Source of the DNA: an uncultured Tolumonas sp.
GTDB lineage: Bacteria; Pseudomonadota; Gammaproteobacteria; Enterobacterales; Aeromonadaceae
Reading direction: 5' to 3'
DNA length: 64,000 nucleotides
Assembly (NCBI RefSeq): GCF_963556105.2
Contig: NZ_OY829944.1
Coordinates: 367,001 to 431,000 of the forward strand
Position 1 is the stretch's first letter, and each line of letters begins with the position of its first letter. Positions 32,361 through 41,949 of this stretch are shown here, piece after piece. The position numbers and the translations under genes are program-made. A model generated the notes under the pieces. It was given only the letters and a program-made list of their open reading frames with translations, had not been told where the DNA came from and did no database searches.

Positions 32361-32630
32361 TTACAGAACGACACGCACCAGTTCAATTTGCCCTAAAGCC
32401 GAGTACATGGTTTCCAGGTGTTCTTTGCTCTGTGCGGTAACGGTGACAGTGACAGACAGGTAGTTACCCTTGCTGCTGGGTTTGGTGGTAGGGCTGTAAT
32501 CACCCGGTGCATGTTGTTGCAATACGGCAACCACTTGTTCGACCAAGGCATCATCTGCCACGCCCAGGACTTTAAATGGGAACGGGCAGGGGAAGTCCAG
32601 CAGTTCGTCAAATTTTGTATTCAGGCCCAT
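32361..32630 (-). CDS. ybeD: YbeD/DUF493 family protein
   Basis: 89 residues from ATG 32630 (E. coli YbeD 87), with GAGG-TATAGGA upstream; a TTG five codons earlier is also open. Small alpha/beta ACT-like fold: [31 protein letters not shown]. It sits between dacA and lipB, the same conserved order as in E. coli. Function unknown; a regulatory role is often suggested from the fold. Confidence 0.92.
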   Translation of the reverse strand: MGLNTKFDELLDFPCPFPFKVLGVADDALVEQVVAVLQQHAPGDYSPTTKPSSKGNYLSVTVTVTAQSKEHLETMYSALGQIELVRVVL

Positions 32631-32666
32631 ATTCCTATACCTCAAGCTTATGCGTTAAAACGATGA

Positions 32667-32689
32667 AGGCCCGTTAAACGGGCCTTCAG
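32667..32689. terminator. Terminator after dacA
   Basis: GAAGGCCCGTT and ACGGGCCTTC form a near-perfect stem about 22 bases past the dacA stop on the minus strand, with TTTT following at short distance. Confidence 0.7.
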
Positions 32690-32710
32690 GGATACTCTTT
32701 TATCTACCTA

Positions 32711-33964
32711 TCAGCCAAATAATTGCTGGAACAGCAGTACCAGATAATCCCACAGGCGACTGAAAATACCGCCTTCATCCACGGTATCCAGTGCTACTAA
32801 CGGATACTGTGCCACATCTTTACCGTCAATGCGCAGGAAAATAGTGCCGACGGTTTCACCTTGTTTGATTGGTGCATGCAGTTCACGATTCAGCTGGAAG
32901 TCTGCTTTCAGCTTAGTCGCTGCACCACGCGGGGCTAACAGGTTGATATCACGATCAGTACCCAAACGGATTTCGCTCTTATCACCCATCCAAATACGTT
33001 GTTTAGCCAGTTCTGCGCCTTGTTTGTACGGTTGCATGTTCTGATAGAAACGGAAACCGTAGGTCAGCAGCTTTTTGCTTTCTTCCGCGCGTTGCTGTTC
33101 ACTGCCGGCACCGATGATGACGGAGATCAGACGCATACCTTCCGGGCCAGTTGCAGAAGCCACTAAGTTATAGCCCACTTCGCTGACGTGACCGGTTTTG
33201 ATACCGTCAACCACGAGGGTTTTATCCCACAGCAGACGATTACGGTTATGCTGGGTGATGCCGTTAAAGGTGAAATCTTTTTGTGAGTAAACCGCATATT
33301 CGTTCGGCAAATCGCGGATCAACGCCTGACCCAGTCGTGCCATGTCGTGTGCAGTGGAGTAGTGATCCACGTTATACAGGCCATGCGCGTTAACGAAATG
33401 GGTATCTTTCATGTTCAGTTTGGCAGCCCACTGGTTCATCAGGCTGGCAAAGGAATCTTCAGAGCCGGCAATGTGTTCTGCCATCGCGATACAAGCATCA
33501 TTACCCGATTGAATGATGATGCCTTTATTCAGGTTATCGACGCTGACTTGTTTACCCACTTCGATGAACATTTTAGAGGAGTCATCGTAGTTTTTAGCCC
33601 AGGCGTTTTGGCTGATGGTCACCATATCGGTTGGTTTGATGCGACCAGATTTCAGCTCCTGACCGATCACGTACGAGGTCATCATTTTGGTCAGGCTGGC
33701 AGGTGGCAGACGTTCTTCGGTATTTTCACCGATCAGGATCTGGCCACTGTTATAGTCCATCAGCAAGTAAGCTTTTGCTGCAATTTGTGGTGGGCTTGGT
33801 AAAGCGACTGGCGCCGGAGCAGGCATTGGCTTCGGATCTAGCGTCGGCTTCGGATCAGGCATTGGGGTTGGGGTCGGAGTAGGGGTTGCAGTTTCTGCAA
33901 ATGTGGCAGCACTGATACTGAATGCGGCTGTCAGCAGAACAATTTTCGCCAGTTTCAACGTCAT
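32711..33964 (-). CDS. dacA: D-alanyl-D-alanine carboxypeptidase (PBP5/6 family)
   Basis: Trims pentapeptide stems in the periplasm. 417 residues with a Sec signal peptide (to about residue 23, TFA). Catalytic motifs are SLTK (SxxK), SGNDAC (SxN) and DGIKTGHV (KTG). The C-terminal amphipathic anchor helix is present (IFSRLWDYLVLLFQQLFG). Unusual is a proline-rich linker between signal peptide and domain, a TP and DPKP repeat of about 30 residues absent from E. coli DacA. AAGGA precedes the ATG. First gene after the rlpA pair in the elongation block. Confidence 0.96.
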   Translation of the reverse strand: MTLKLAKIVLLTAAFSISAATFAETATPTPTPTPMPDPKPTLDPKPMPAPAPVALPSPPQIAAKAYLLMDYNSGQILIGENTEERLPPASLTKMMTSYVIGQELKSGRIKPTDMVTISQNAWAKNYDDSSKMFIEVGKQVSVDNLNKGIIIQSGNDACIAMAEHIAGSEDSFASLMNQWAAKLNMKDTHFVNAHGLYNVDHYSTAHDMARLGQALIRDLPNEYAVYSQKDFTFNGITQHNRNRLLWDKTLVVDGIKTGHVSEVGYNLVASATGPEGMRLISVIIGAGSEQQRAEESKKLLTYGFRFYQNMQPYKQGAELAKQRIWMGDKSEIRLGTDRDINLLAPRGAATKLKADFQLNRELHAPIKQGETVGTIFLRIDGKDVAQYPLVALDTVDEGGIFSRLWDYLVLLFQQLFG

Positions 33965-34109
33965 GATCCTTATCTATCCGGGGGTCGCCTGATCAGCGTG
34001 AGCAGGCATGGCCAGTTTTAAATCGGCGCTTACTATACCAAAACCAGACATCAGGAGTAGTCAAAACTGTGGGCTAAATAGCAAAAAGGTGCTTTTTTGC
34101 CCGCTGACT

Positions 34110-34772
34110 TTAATTTCGCGAAGAAAGAAGCAAAGGCGAGCGCGGGTTGATCAGTTCCACTTTTACCCGCACCACGCCATGTTCTACGATCCCTAAACGT
34201 GCTGCCGCGCCGTAAGAGAGATCCAGCATTCGGTCATCAATGAATGGTCCGCGATCATTGACGCGTACCACCAGTGTGCGGCCATTTTCCAGATTAGTGA
34301 CATGAATATAACAAGGCAGCGGCAGACTTTTATGCGCCGCAGTGATCGCGTATTGATCGTAGATCTCGCCATTGGCGGTTTTACGGCCATGAAATCCAGG
34401 GCCATACCAAGATGCCAACCCTTCCGCGGTATATTCCTTAATATCTTTCCAGATTGGATAATATTTGCCGTCGATCTGATAACCATCGTTACCAGTAAAA
34501 CTAGGTGCTTCGTACACCGGCGATAATAATCCGGCTTTACGTCGCTGGCGTGGCGTCATGCGAGCATATTCATCATCATTGACGATAGGGCCTGCATAAA
34601 CTTTAAACTGAAAACTAGATCCATCAGGCACTTCGTGTGTGTGTGTGGTCGTTTTCATTGGTCGAATTCGATAACTCACAACTTCTTGTGAGGTGCATGC
34701 TGAAAAGATGAGCGCCAGCAATATGAATCGGCTGTAAAGAAAAATGGTTGAGAGCGGTGTTGGAACTCGCAT
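34110..34772 (-). CDS. RlpA-like septal-ring lipoprotein, short paralogue without SPOR
   Basis: 220-residue lipoprotein: lipobox LIFSAC near residue 26, then a double-psi beta-barrel domain (ASWYGPGFHGRKTANGEIYDQ in parts, AAHKSLPLPCYIHVTNLENGRTLVVRVNDRGPF, LDLSYGAAARLGI). It ends soon after the barrel and has no SPOR domain. The catalytic-type residues of RlpA transglycosylases (the Y-G-x-G-F-H-G region, and DRGPF) are kept. It lies 30 bases downstream of the full-length rlpA, a tandem duplication within the elongation operon; E. coli has one rlpA. Confidence 0.88.
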   Translation of the reverse strand: MRVPTPLSTIFLYSRFILLALIFSACTSQEVVSYRIRPMKTTTHTHEVPDGSSFQFKVYAGPIVNDDEYARMTPRQRRKAGLLSPVYEAPSFTGNDGYQIDGKYYPIWKDIKEYTAEGLASWYGPGFHGRKTANGEIYDQYAITAAHKSLPLPCYIHVTNLENGRTLVVRVNDRGPFIDDRMLDLSYGAAARLGIVEHGVVRVKVELINPRSPLLLSSRN

Positions 34773-34802
34773 GTATATCCCTGCTTTATTGATCTTATTC
34801 GG

Positions 34803-35573
34803 TCAGTTAAGGAAGAATGCACCCACGAAACTTGACCCTTTTAATTTGAATAATAAACGTTCTGCTTGTGGTTTTTCCAGCGGTCCCAAATGAAGTTTAT
34901 ATATACGATTCATTACCACAATTCTGGAGGGCACGCCATAACGACGTTGTACATCGCTGGCGACCTGTTTCGCTTTGCGCACATCGTTGGTAGCTAACAA
35001 TTGAATTGTCCGTGATTCGTGTTGGGCGATCAGTTGTTCCGCATTCGCTGGGCGTGGCGGTTGGATCAATTCAACCTGTACCTTCGCGGTTCCGGCACCG
35101 ATGATCCCTAACCGTGTTGCGGCACCATGCGATAAATCAAGGATCCGATCGCCATGAAACGGTCCGCGATCATTGACGCGTACAATCAACCGGCGGCCAT
35201 TATCGAGGTTGGTAACCCGCAGATAACTGGGTAACGGTAAATTTTTATGGGCCGCAGAAATATCTTCCTGGTTATACAATTCACCATTGGAGGTGTATTT
35301 ACCGTGAAATCCCGGGCCGTACCACGAGGCAGTACCTTGGGTGGAATAGTGATCGATGCCGTTCCACACTTTGTACGGTTGCCCATACACCTCGTAATCT
35401 TTATTACCGATCCGGCTGGGTGGTTCAAATCGCGGTATGGCGCCATTAACATCAATGAGTGGTTTAGTCGGCTGTACTGTCGGCGAGACAGTCTCCGATT
35501 GCTGACTGCTACAAGCAATCAGCAGAAATAACGGTAGGAGAACGCAAAAAAAAGGATACGGTTTAATGACCAT
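34803..35573 (-). CDS. rlpA: RlpA septal-ring lytic transglycosylase lipoprotein with SPOR domain
   Basis: 256 residues from ATG 35573 (overlapping the mltB end by 11 bases; a TTG five codons upstream is open). Lipobox LLIAC, barrel domain (ASWYGPGFHGKYTSNGELYN, VRVNDRGPFHGDRILDLS, in parts) and a C-terminal SPOR domain (about 185-256: TIQLLATNDVRKAKQVASDV, VMNRIYKLHLGPL) that targets denuded septal glycan. E. coli RlpA is 362 residues; the spacer here is shorter. Lies in the rodA-mrdA operon upstream of the short paralogue. Confidence 0.93.
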   Translation of the reverse strand: MVIKPYPFFCVLLPLFLLIACSSQQSETVSPTVQPTKPLIDVNGAIPRFEPPSRIGNKDYEVYGQPYKVWNGIDHYSTQGTASWYGPGFHGKYTSNGELYNQEDISAAHKNLPLPSYLRVTNLDNGRRLIVRVNDRGPFHGDRILDLSHGAATRLGIIGAGTAKVQVELIQPPRPANAEQLIAQHESRTIQLLATNDVRKAKQVASDVQRRYGVPSRIVVMNRIYKLHLGPLEKPQAERLLFKLKGSSFVGAFFLN

Positions 35574-36534
35574 AATATTGTTTCGCAAGCAGCTGACTCA
35601 AGTTATGAACCACCATGGCGTACAACGGGCTCTTATTATAGCGGGTGATAACATAAAAATTTTGGCGTGCGATCCAATATTCAGAATAACTCGGCTGAGC
35701 CAATTGGATCAGGCTGACCGGTGTCGTTGATGACAACGGTGCGGTGGTGTTTATACCGGCCTGCTTTAATTGTCCCCATTGTTGTTTTAGCTCAACTCGC
35801 TCTTGCACATAACTGAGTGCTGAGGGTTTGGTCACTTGTGCAGAGGCGACTACCGGTTCACCCATACTCCAGCCATGCTGATGAAAATAGTTCGCGACAC
35901 TGCCAATCGCATCAGCCGGATTAGTGAATAAATCGATATGACCATCACCATCAAAATCAACCGCATAACTTAAGTAGCTGGAAGGCATAAACTGACTCAT
36001 ACCCATCGCACCGGCATACGAGCCTAAGCGGGTTTTCAGATCCCAACCTTGTGCATGGCCCAGTTTTACGAAGTTCGCAAACTCTTTACTGAAAAACGGG
36101 GTGCGGGTAGGGTGATAAAACGCCAGTGTAAACAGTGAATCGAGGATCGGATGTTTTCCCATATTGGTGCCATAAAAGGTTTCAACACCAATAATAGCGA
36201 CTATCACACTGGCCGGAACATGATAAATACGTTCTGCGCGCGCCAAATCTGCCGTATGGGCGCGCCAGAAATCAACGCCTTGTCTCACGCGTTTATCTGT
36301 CAAAAACAACGCCTGGTATTCATACCAAGGTTTACTTTCCGCAGTTTTAGTAAAGGCATCCAGCACGGCTTGCCGATAGTCTGCTTGTGCTACCGCTTGC
36401 GACAGCTCTGGCATGGGAACATTCAGTTCATGGCTCAATGTTTCTAAACGCGCATTGTCTTCCGGACGTAATGTGGCTGCGAAGGCATGTCCGGCCAATA
36501 GGAATGAGAGCGCAAGTGTCGTAATTCGTTTCAT
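35563..36534 (-). CDS. mltB: Lytic murein transglycosylase B-type
   Basis: Cleaves glycan strands to 1,6-anhydro products. 323 residues from ATG 36534 (CAGGA upstream); the longer frame extends into rodA. It has a cleavable signal peptide ending HAFA and no lipobox cysteine, unlike the E. coli lipoprotein MltB, so it should be soluble. The catalytic glutamate is in IIGVETFYGTNMG; other marks are RLGSYAGAMGMSQFMPSSY (in parts) and FDGDGHIDLF. It sits between rodA and rlpA, a position it occupies in Vibrio/Pseudomonas-type clusters but not in E. coli. Confidence 0.92.
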   Translation of the reverse strand: MKRITTLALSFLLAGHAFAATLRPEDNARLETLSHELNVPMPELSQAVAQADYRQAVLDAFTKTAESKPWYEYQALFLTDKRVRQGVDFWRAHTADLARAERIYHVPASVIVAIIGVETFYGTNMGKHPILDSLFTLAFYHPTRTPFFSKEFANFVKLGHAQGWDLKTRLGSYAGAMGMSQFMPSSYLSYAVDFDGDGHIDLFTNPADAIGSVANYFHQHGWSMGEPVVASAQVTKPSALSYVQERVELKQQWGQLKQAGINTTAPLSSTTPVSLIQLAQPSYSEYWIARQNFYVITRYNKSPLYAMVVHNLSQLLAKQYYGH

Positions 36535-36548
36535 TGTGATTCCTGTTA

Positions 36549-37652
36549 TCAGGCGAGCAATCGGCGATGCGTATGGATCGACATTAAAATACCGAAGCCG
36601 GCACACAAGGTTATCATAGCTGTTCCGCCATAACTGACCAGTGGTAACGGCACGCCAACCACAGGCAAGATGCCGCTAACCATGCCGATATTGATAAAGA
36701 CGTAGAAGAAAAATGTCAGTGATAATGCCCCGCCGAGCAGACGGTCAAAACTGTTTTGCGCTTGTAGGCTGATATGCAGACAACGATATAAAATCAGTAA
36801 ATACAGCAGCATCAGCACAATAAAACCCATCAGGCCAAATTCTTCACCAATGACGGCAAAAATAAAGTCGGTGTGACGCTCAGGAATAAAATCCAACTGT
36901 GACTGAGTGCCATTCAACCAGCCTTTACCAAATAAACCGCCAGAACCAATCGCGATCTTGGATTGAATGATGTGGTAACCCGTACCCAACGGATCGTTTT
37001 CTGGATTGAGGAAGGTCAATACGCGCTGACGCTGATAATCATGCATCAGGAAAAACCACATCACCGGCATGAAGGCACACAATAGAACACAGGCCAGAAT
37101 GATCAACCACCAGTTCAGGCCAGCAAGGAAAATCACAAAAAAACCGGAAACGGCAACCAGTACCGCAGTACCCAAATCAGGCTGTTCGGCGATGAGTAAG
37201 GTTGGGAGCAATACCAGCGCCAGTGAGATGGCGACATGCGCCAGGCGAGGCGGTAATGGGTGACGATCCATGAAGGCGGCAATCGTCATCGGCATGACGA
37301 TTTTCAAAAATTCCGATGGCTGAAACTTCACAAAACCCAGATCCAGCCAACGTTGTGCCCCTTTGCCGATGTGGCCAAAGATCATCACACAAAGCAATAA
37401 CAGAATACACACCAGAAAAGCCGGTGGTGCCCAGCGGGCATAAAACCCCGGCGGTAGTTGCGCCATGATCAGCATAACAGTAAATGCGATGGTGATATGT
37501 ACCAACTTATTGATAATCATATCCATATGCATACCCGTCGCTGAATAGAGGATCACCATACTGAAACTAAGTAGGGCAATGATCGCAAACAGTAATGGCA
37601 GATCGATGTGGATCCGTTGCCAAAGCTGGAACTTATTATTTTCTTCGTTCAA
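36549..37652 (-). CDS. mrdB: Peptidoglycan glycosyltransferase RodA (SEDS)
   Basis: SEDS-family polymerase for cell elongation, partner of PBP2. 367 residues (E. coli 370) with about ten membrane helices. Family segments are FVKFQPSEFLKI, LLIAEQPDLGTAVLV, GLFGKGWLNGTQSQLDFIPERHTDFIFAVIGEEFG in parts, and the C-terminal PLVSYGGTAMI. The start overlaps the mrdA stop by four bases, so synthesis of the two partners is coupled. Confidence 0.96.
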   Translation of the reverse strand: MNEENNKFQLWQRIHIDLPLLFAIIALLSFSMVILYSATGMHMDMIINKLVHITIAFTVMLIMAQLPPGFYARWAPPAFLVCILLLLCVMIFGHIGKGAQRWLDLGFVKFQPSEFLKIVMPMTIAAFMDRHPLPPRLAHVAISLALVLLPTLLIAEQPDLGTAVLVAVSGFFVIFLAGLNWWLIILACVLLCAFMPVMWFFLMHDYQRQRVLTFLNPENDPLGTGYHIIQSKIAIGSGGLFGKGWLNGTQSQLDFIPERHTDFIFAVIGEEFGLMGFIVLMLLYLLILYRCLHISLQAQNSFDRLLGGALSLTFFFYVFINIGMVSGILPVVGVPLPLVSYGGTAMITLCAGFGILMSIHTHRRLLA

Positions 37653-39535
37653 TGTGCTGGCACCTCATCATCTTCTACTGGGCTGTCGTATTTATTCAGC
37701 AGATAACTGTCCAGCATGGCTCGCGCCAGTGGCGCCGCATTTTTACTACCGCCCCCCGCATTTTCCAGGATCAAGGCACAGACGACGCGTGGGTTATCAA
37801 ACGGTGCAAAGGTCACAAACAATGCATTATCACGATGTTCAGCTTTTAATTTGCTGGCATCGTAGCGTTGGTTTTCTTTCATCCCCACGACCTGCGCGGT
37901 TCCTGATTTGCCACCGGATTTATAGGAAGTTCCAGCAAAGGCGTGCCGCCCGGAACCTTCCGGTCCATTGTTAACCAGATACATGCCTTGTAGCGCAACA
38001 TTCCAGTAATTGTCGTCTTTAACTTGGATCGGATCTTGTTCTGCAGGAACGATGGGTTGTTGTTTGTCGCCACTGCCGAATGCCATACCCAAATGAGGGG
38101 TAATGATCCGGCCATGCTGTGTCAGAATACTGTGTGCTCGTGCTAACTGAATCAATGTTGCCGTCCAATAGCCTTGACCAATACCAACCGAAATCGTGTC
38201 ACCTTGGAACCAAGGCTGGCGGTGGCGTTTTTGTTTCCACTCGCGGGATGGCAGGATCCCTTTGCTTTCTTCTTCGATATCCAGCCCGGAATATTGGCCA
38301 AAACCAAATCGCGTCATGTAGTCATGAATTTTGTCGATACCAACGCGATAGGCCATGTCATAAAAGAAGGTATCGGCGGAAACTTCAATCGCGCGATAGA
38401 CGTCGAGCCAACCATGGCCACCTTTCCGCCAATCACGGAATTTACGGGCAGTACCGGGGATCTGGAATGTTGGCCCACCGAAATAGCGATAGGTTGGTGT
38501 GATCGCGCCTTCGTTTAATCCCATTACTGAAAGCAGCGGTTTTACTGTCGATGCCGGTGAATAACCACCTTGAGAGATACGATTAATCAGCGGGCGGGCT
38601 GGGTCTTTTAACAACCCGGAATATTCTTTTCCAGTAACACCACGCACAAAAATATTGGGGTCATAACTTGGGGTGGAGACAAACGCCAGGATCGAACCGT
38701 CGCGCGGATCCATCATGATAATGCCGCCTTTCTGGCCCGCCATGAGTTCATATGCGCGCTTTTGCAGCTTAATATCAATGCTCAGGTAGAGATCTTGGCC
38801 TGCAACGGGGGGTTGATATTTCAGGGTGCGTAATACACGGCCTTTATTGTTGACCTCAACTTCCTGATAACCGGCCTGACCATGCAGCTGGTCTTCGTAG
38901 TATTTTTCAACACCTTGTTTGCCAATGTCATGTGTGGCGGCGTAGTTATTAAGTTTACCGTCTTTATCCAGCTGCTGTAGATCTTTGACGTTGATACGCG
39001 CGACATAACCTAAGGCATGTGTTAGCACATCGGCATATGGGTAATGGCGTTTCAGATAGGCTTCGATGCTGCAGCCGGGAAAACGATATTGGTTGACCGA
39101 AAATTTAGCGACTTGCTCTTCATTGAGCTGTTCCGCCAGTGTTAGCGGGTTAAATTTCCGGTTATGTCGAGCTTCATCGAGCAAACGAGGGATGTTTTGT
39201 TCATCCAAACCAAGCAACTCAGTCAGCTCTAACATGGTTTGTTTTAAATTTGGTACTTGTTCTGGAATAATTTCCAGACTGAATTCAGGCTGATTTTCCG
39301 CCAGCAAAACCCCGTTACGATCAAAGATCAAACCACGCGGTGGGGCACTGGGGATCACTTTGATCCGGTTATCATTCGAGCGGGTCTGATAATCCTGATA
39401 TTGGGTTACCTGCAGGAAATAGAGATTCCCCAGCAGCATCGTTACCATCAGGATAATAACGAACACACAAAAATAGACTCGCCGAGCAAACAGCGCGCTT
39501 TCCAGAGCTTTGTTCTTAAAGGCGGTTTTTGGCAT
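37649..39535 (-). CDS. mrdA: Penicillin-binding protein 2 (elongation transpeptidase)
   Basis: 628 residues (E. coli PBP2 633). One membrane helix near 20-42, pedestal domain, then the transpeptidase with SPASTVK (SxxK serine), SADTF (SxN position) and KSGTAQVVG (KTG-type). DPRDGSILAFVSTPSYDPNIF marks the family. Operon order is rsfS-rlmH-mrdA-mrdB-mltB, with rlmH ending three bases before. Complete and ordinary. Confidence 0.96.
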   Translation of the reverse strand: MPKTAFKNKALESALFARRVYFCVFVIILMVTMLLGNLYFLQVTQYQDYQTRSNDNRIKVIPSAPPRGLIFDRNGVLLAENQPEFSLEIIPEQVPNLKQTMLELTELLGLDEQNIPRLLDEARHNRKFNPLTLAEQLNEEQVAKFSVNQYRFPGCSIEAYLKRHYPYADVLTHALGYVARINVKDLQQLDKDGKLNNYAATHDIGKQGVEKYYEDQLHGQAGYQEVEVNNKGRVLRTLKYQPPVAGQDLYLSIDIKLQKRAYELMAGQKGGIIMMDPRDGSILAFVSTPSYDPNIFVRGVTGKEYSGLLKDPARPLINRISQGGYSPASTVKPLLSVMGLNEGAITPTYRYFGGPTFQIPGTARKFRDWRKGGHGWLDVYRAIEVSADTFFYDMAYRVGIDKIHDYMTRFGFGQYSGLDIEEESKGILPSREWKQKRHRQPWFQGDTISVGIGQGYWTATLIQLARAHSILTQHGRIITPHLGMAFGSGDKQQPIVPAEQDPIQVKDDNYWNVALQGMYLVNNGPEGSGRHAFAGTSYKSGGKSGTAQVVGMKENQRYDASKLKAEHRDNALFVTFAPFDNPRVVCALILENAGGGSKNAAPLARAMLDSYLLNKYDSPVEDDEVPAH

Positions 39536-39538
39536 GAT

Positions 39539-40009
39539 CTATTCGCGGTGATAAGGGTGATTAGTTGTCAGGCTCCAGGCCCGGTACAAACTTTCGGCGA
39601 CCACAATCCGTACTAATGGGTGCGGCATGGTCAAGGCCGATAGACACCAGCTTTGCTCTGCTGCTGCTTTACAAGCCGGTGACAGACCTTCTGGTCCACC
39701 AATCAACAACGCCACATCACGGCCATCTTGTTTCCAGCTTTCCAGCTGTTGGGCTAATTGTGGCGTAGTCCAATTTTTGCCAGGCAGATCCAGCGTCACG
39801 ATACGGCACGATTTACCGATCGCGGCCAATGCCTGTTCACCTTCTTTTTCCAAGATGCGGGCAATGTCAGCGTTTTTCCCACGTTTGCCGGCGGGAATTT
39901 CAATCAGCTCCAGCGGCATATCTTTGGGAAAACGTCGCTGGTATTCATTAAAGCCGGTGGTCACCCAATCAGGCATTTTGGTGCCAACGGCAATAAGCTG
40001 GATCTTCAT
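39539..40009 (-). CDS. rlmH: 23S rRNA pseudouridine-1915 N3-methyltransferase
   Basis: Methylates pseudouridine 1915 in helix 69 of 23S rRNA. 156 residues (E. coli 155). SPOUT fold with SAM-binding knot [14 protein letters not shown] and [23 protein letters not shown]; ends in the conserved HPYHRE. Follows rsfS after three bases. Confidence 0.96.
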   Translation of the reverse strand: MKIQLIAVGTKMPDWVTTGFNEYQRRFPKDMPLELIEIPAGKRGKNADIARILEKEGEQALAAIGKSCRIVTLDLPGKNWTTPQLAQQLESWKQDGRDVALLIGGPEGLSPACKAAAEQSWCLSALTMPHPLVRIVVAESLYRAWSLTTNHPYHRE

Positions 40010-40012
40010 CGA

Positions 40013-40348
40013 TCAGGCGGCCTTGGTATTACTGTGCCAGAGTTTTTCCAGCTGATAGAGATTGCGCGCGTCGCTTTGCATGACATGCACCATCACTTCA
40101 CCCAGATCGACCAGCACCCATTCCGCGTCGCTGTTGTTATCGACACCAAACGGCATCATGCCGGCATGACGAATTTCTTCGGCAAGGTTGTCCGCAATTG
40201 AGCGTACATGGCGATTCGAGTTACCGGTACAGATGATCATGCAGTCGGTAATATCTGAAATACCGCGGACGTCCAGCACCACAATATCGCTGGCTTTAAT
40301 GTCGTCGAGTTTGTCTACGACGAAGTCTTGTAGTTGTTTACCTTGCAA
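40013..40348 (-). CDS. rsfS: Ribosomal silencing factor
   Basis: 111 residues (E. coli RsfS 105). Binds L14 and blocks subunit joining in stationary phase. Motifs: [38 protein letters not shown] in parts, [16 protein letters not shown]. The C-terminal YQLEKLW is typical. Between holA and rlmH in the conserved order. Confidence 0.95.
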   Translation of the reverse strand: MQGKQLQDFVVDKLDDIKASDIVVLDVRGISDITDCMIICTGNSNRHVRSIADNLAEEIRHAGMMPFGVDNNSDAEWVLVDLGEVMVHVMQSDARNLYQLEKLWHSNTKAA

Positions 40349-40417
40349 GAAGAGGTTCCTCCGAATAATGAGCGCGCGATTATAGCATGCTGCGGAGCGG
40401 GATCAGCATTCGCTTTT

Positions 40418-41455
40418 TCAGAGTTGTTGCGGCAACGTAAAACGCAGTGAGGCGCTGCCTTTAAATCCCAGAGATAAAGTCTGCAGCCATTGCCAGGCGC
40501 TGTGGCTGTCGAAGTTGCGATTACAACGATCTAACTCACTCATCATGCGCAACATATCGCGTAATTGTACGGCGGAGAGTCGTTGCATGGTTTGCTGGAG
40601 TAATGCTTGCCGACTGGGCCAAACTTTGGTGGCTTGTAATATCGCACTTAGTGGCTGGCGGGCATCTTGTGCCAAGCGCAGTGACCAGAGCAGCTCCAGA
40701 TCTTTTGCCAGCGCCCAGGTCAGCATGCCGGGTTCCACTCCCTCATCACGCAGTTGTGTCAGCATACGTAAGGCGCGCTGACTTTTCCCTTCCAACAAAG
40801 TATCTAGCCACTTAAATGGATCGAAGACATTATGACGGGTGATGTTTTGCTGCAACACACTGACAGTCAGTGGTTGTGGCAAATTGAGTAACGAAAGTTT
40901 TTCCAGTTCTTGTGCCGCGGCCAATAGATTGCCTTCAAAGGCATGGCAGAGAAAGGTGAGCGCATCGTTATCCACACGTAAATTCTGTTGCTGACAACGC
41001 TGTTTCATCCAACGCGGGAAATAGCGTGCATCGGGTAAGGCAACGGGAATATAGATGCCTTGCTTATCTAATGCGGTAAACCAAGCACTTTTACTTTGAT
41101 TGCTATTAAGCCGCGGGCCAAGGATGATCAGTAATAGATCGGGATGCAGTTGTTTTTGTAATTCGCTGATCCGCTCAGCCCACTCTTTGGGTAATTTCTC
41201 ACCGAGTTCAATTTCAATAATTTGCCGGCTGGTAAACAGGCTCAAACTTTGGCTGTTGGCATAAATATCATCCCATGACAGTGGCTCTTCGAGTGCACTG
41301 AAACGAATGACCTCGGTGAAACCCTGCTCACGAGCCAGTTGGCGGATCTGTTGCAACGCTTCCATTTTCTGTAATGGTTCGTCGCCAAAAATAAGATAGC
41401 AGGCGCGAAGGCCTGCTTTTAACTGTTCTGCTAACTGTTCGCTGAAAACACGCAT
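40418..41455 (-). CDS. holA: DNA polymerase III delta subunit
   Basis: 345 residues (E. coli 343). Clamp-loader subunit that opens the beta clamp. It begins MRVFSEQLAEQLKAGLRACYLIFGDEPL with the usual GDEPL motif, followed by the AAA-like domains and collar. Overlaps lptE at one base. No Walker A, as expected for delta. Confidence 0.94.
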   Translation of the reverse strand: MRVFSEQLAEQLKAGLRACYLIFGDEPLQKMEALQQIRQLAREQGFTEVIRFSALEEPLSWDDIYANSQSLSLFTSRQIIEIELGEKLPKEWAERISELQKQLHPDLLLIILGPRLNSNQSKSAWFTALDKQGIYIPVALPDARYFPRWMKQRCQQQNLRVDNDALTFLCHAFEGNLLAAAQELEKLSLLNLPQPLTVSVLQQNITRHNVFDPFKWLDTLLEGKSQRALRMLTQLRDEGVEPGMLTWALAKDLELLWSLRLAQDARQPLSAILQATKVWPSRQALLQQTMQRLSAVQLRDMLRMMSELDRCNRNFDSHSAWQWLQTLSLGFKGSASLRFTLPQQL

Positions 41456-41946
41456 CAGAGGATCACATGACTAAGCTGGATCAAGATCAAATCCGCTGTT
41501 TGAATTTCCATCTCATGGCGTAACTGCGCCTGTTCACGGGAAGAGGCCAGTGCTTGTGCCGATTTATTCAGGAACACGCGGCTAAAACGCGCGCTAAATT
41601 TTTGTAGCGGCTTGTGTGGCAGGGTGATGCTGTAATCAGTATTAAACAGCATCACATATTCCACGACCTGACTGCGGTTATCCAGCGAAGCGGCACTGTT
41701 TCCGACACTGATGTTACCCAGATTGAGCGTCGGTATTTCATCATTAGCGTCTACCAGTTGCACACCATAATGGCGCAGACGGGCGGTGACCATACGATAA
41801 ATATCACTGCGATCATCGCCCACTACATGGATCGCTTTCAGCTGCGAGGGCAGCAGTTTCTCATCGATATCCCCACGCATATGAAAGCCGCAACCGGTGA
41901 GCAATACACTCACCAGTATCATCACACCACAGACCAGTCGTTTCAT
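41455..41946 (-). CDS. lptE: LPS-assembly lipoprotein
   Basis: 163 residues. Signal peptide and lipobox LLTGCGFHMRG; LptE plugs the LptD barrel in the outer membrane and guides LPS insertion. Low overall conservation is normal; identity rests on the lipobox start, size (E. coli 193) and its conserved place between leuS and holA. Confidence 0.93.
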   Translation of the reverse strand: MKRLVCGVMILVSVLLTGCGFHMRGDIDEKLLPSQLKAIHVVGDDRSDIYRMVTARLRHYGVQLVDANDEIPTLNLGNISVGNSAASLDNRSQVVEYVMLFNTDYSITLPHKPLQKFSARFSRVFLNKSAQALASSREQAQLRHEMEIQTADLILIQLSHVIL

Positions 41947-41949
41947 AGT

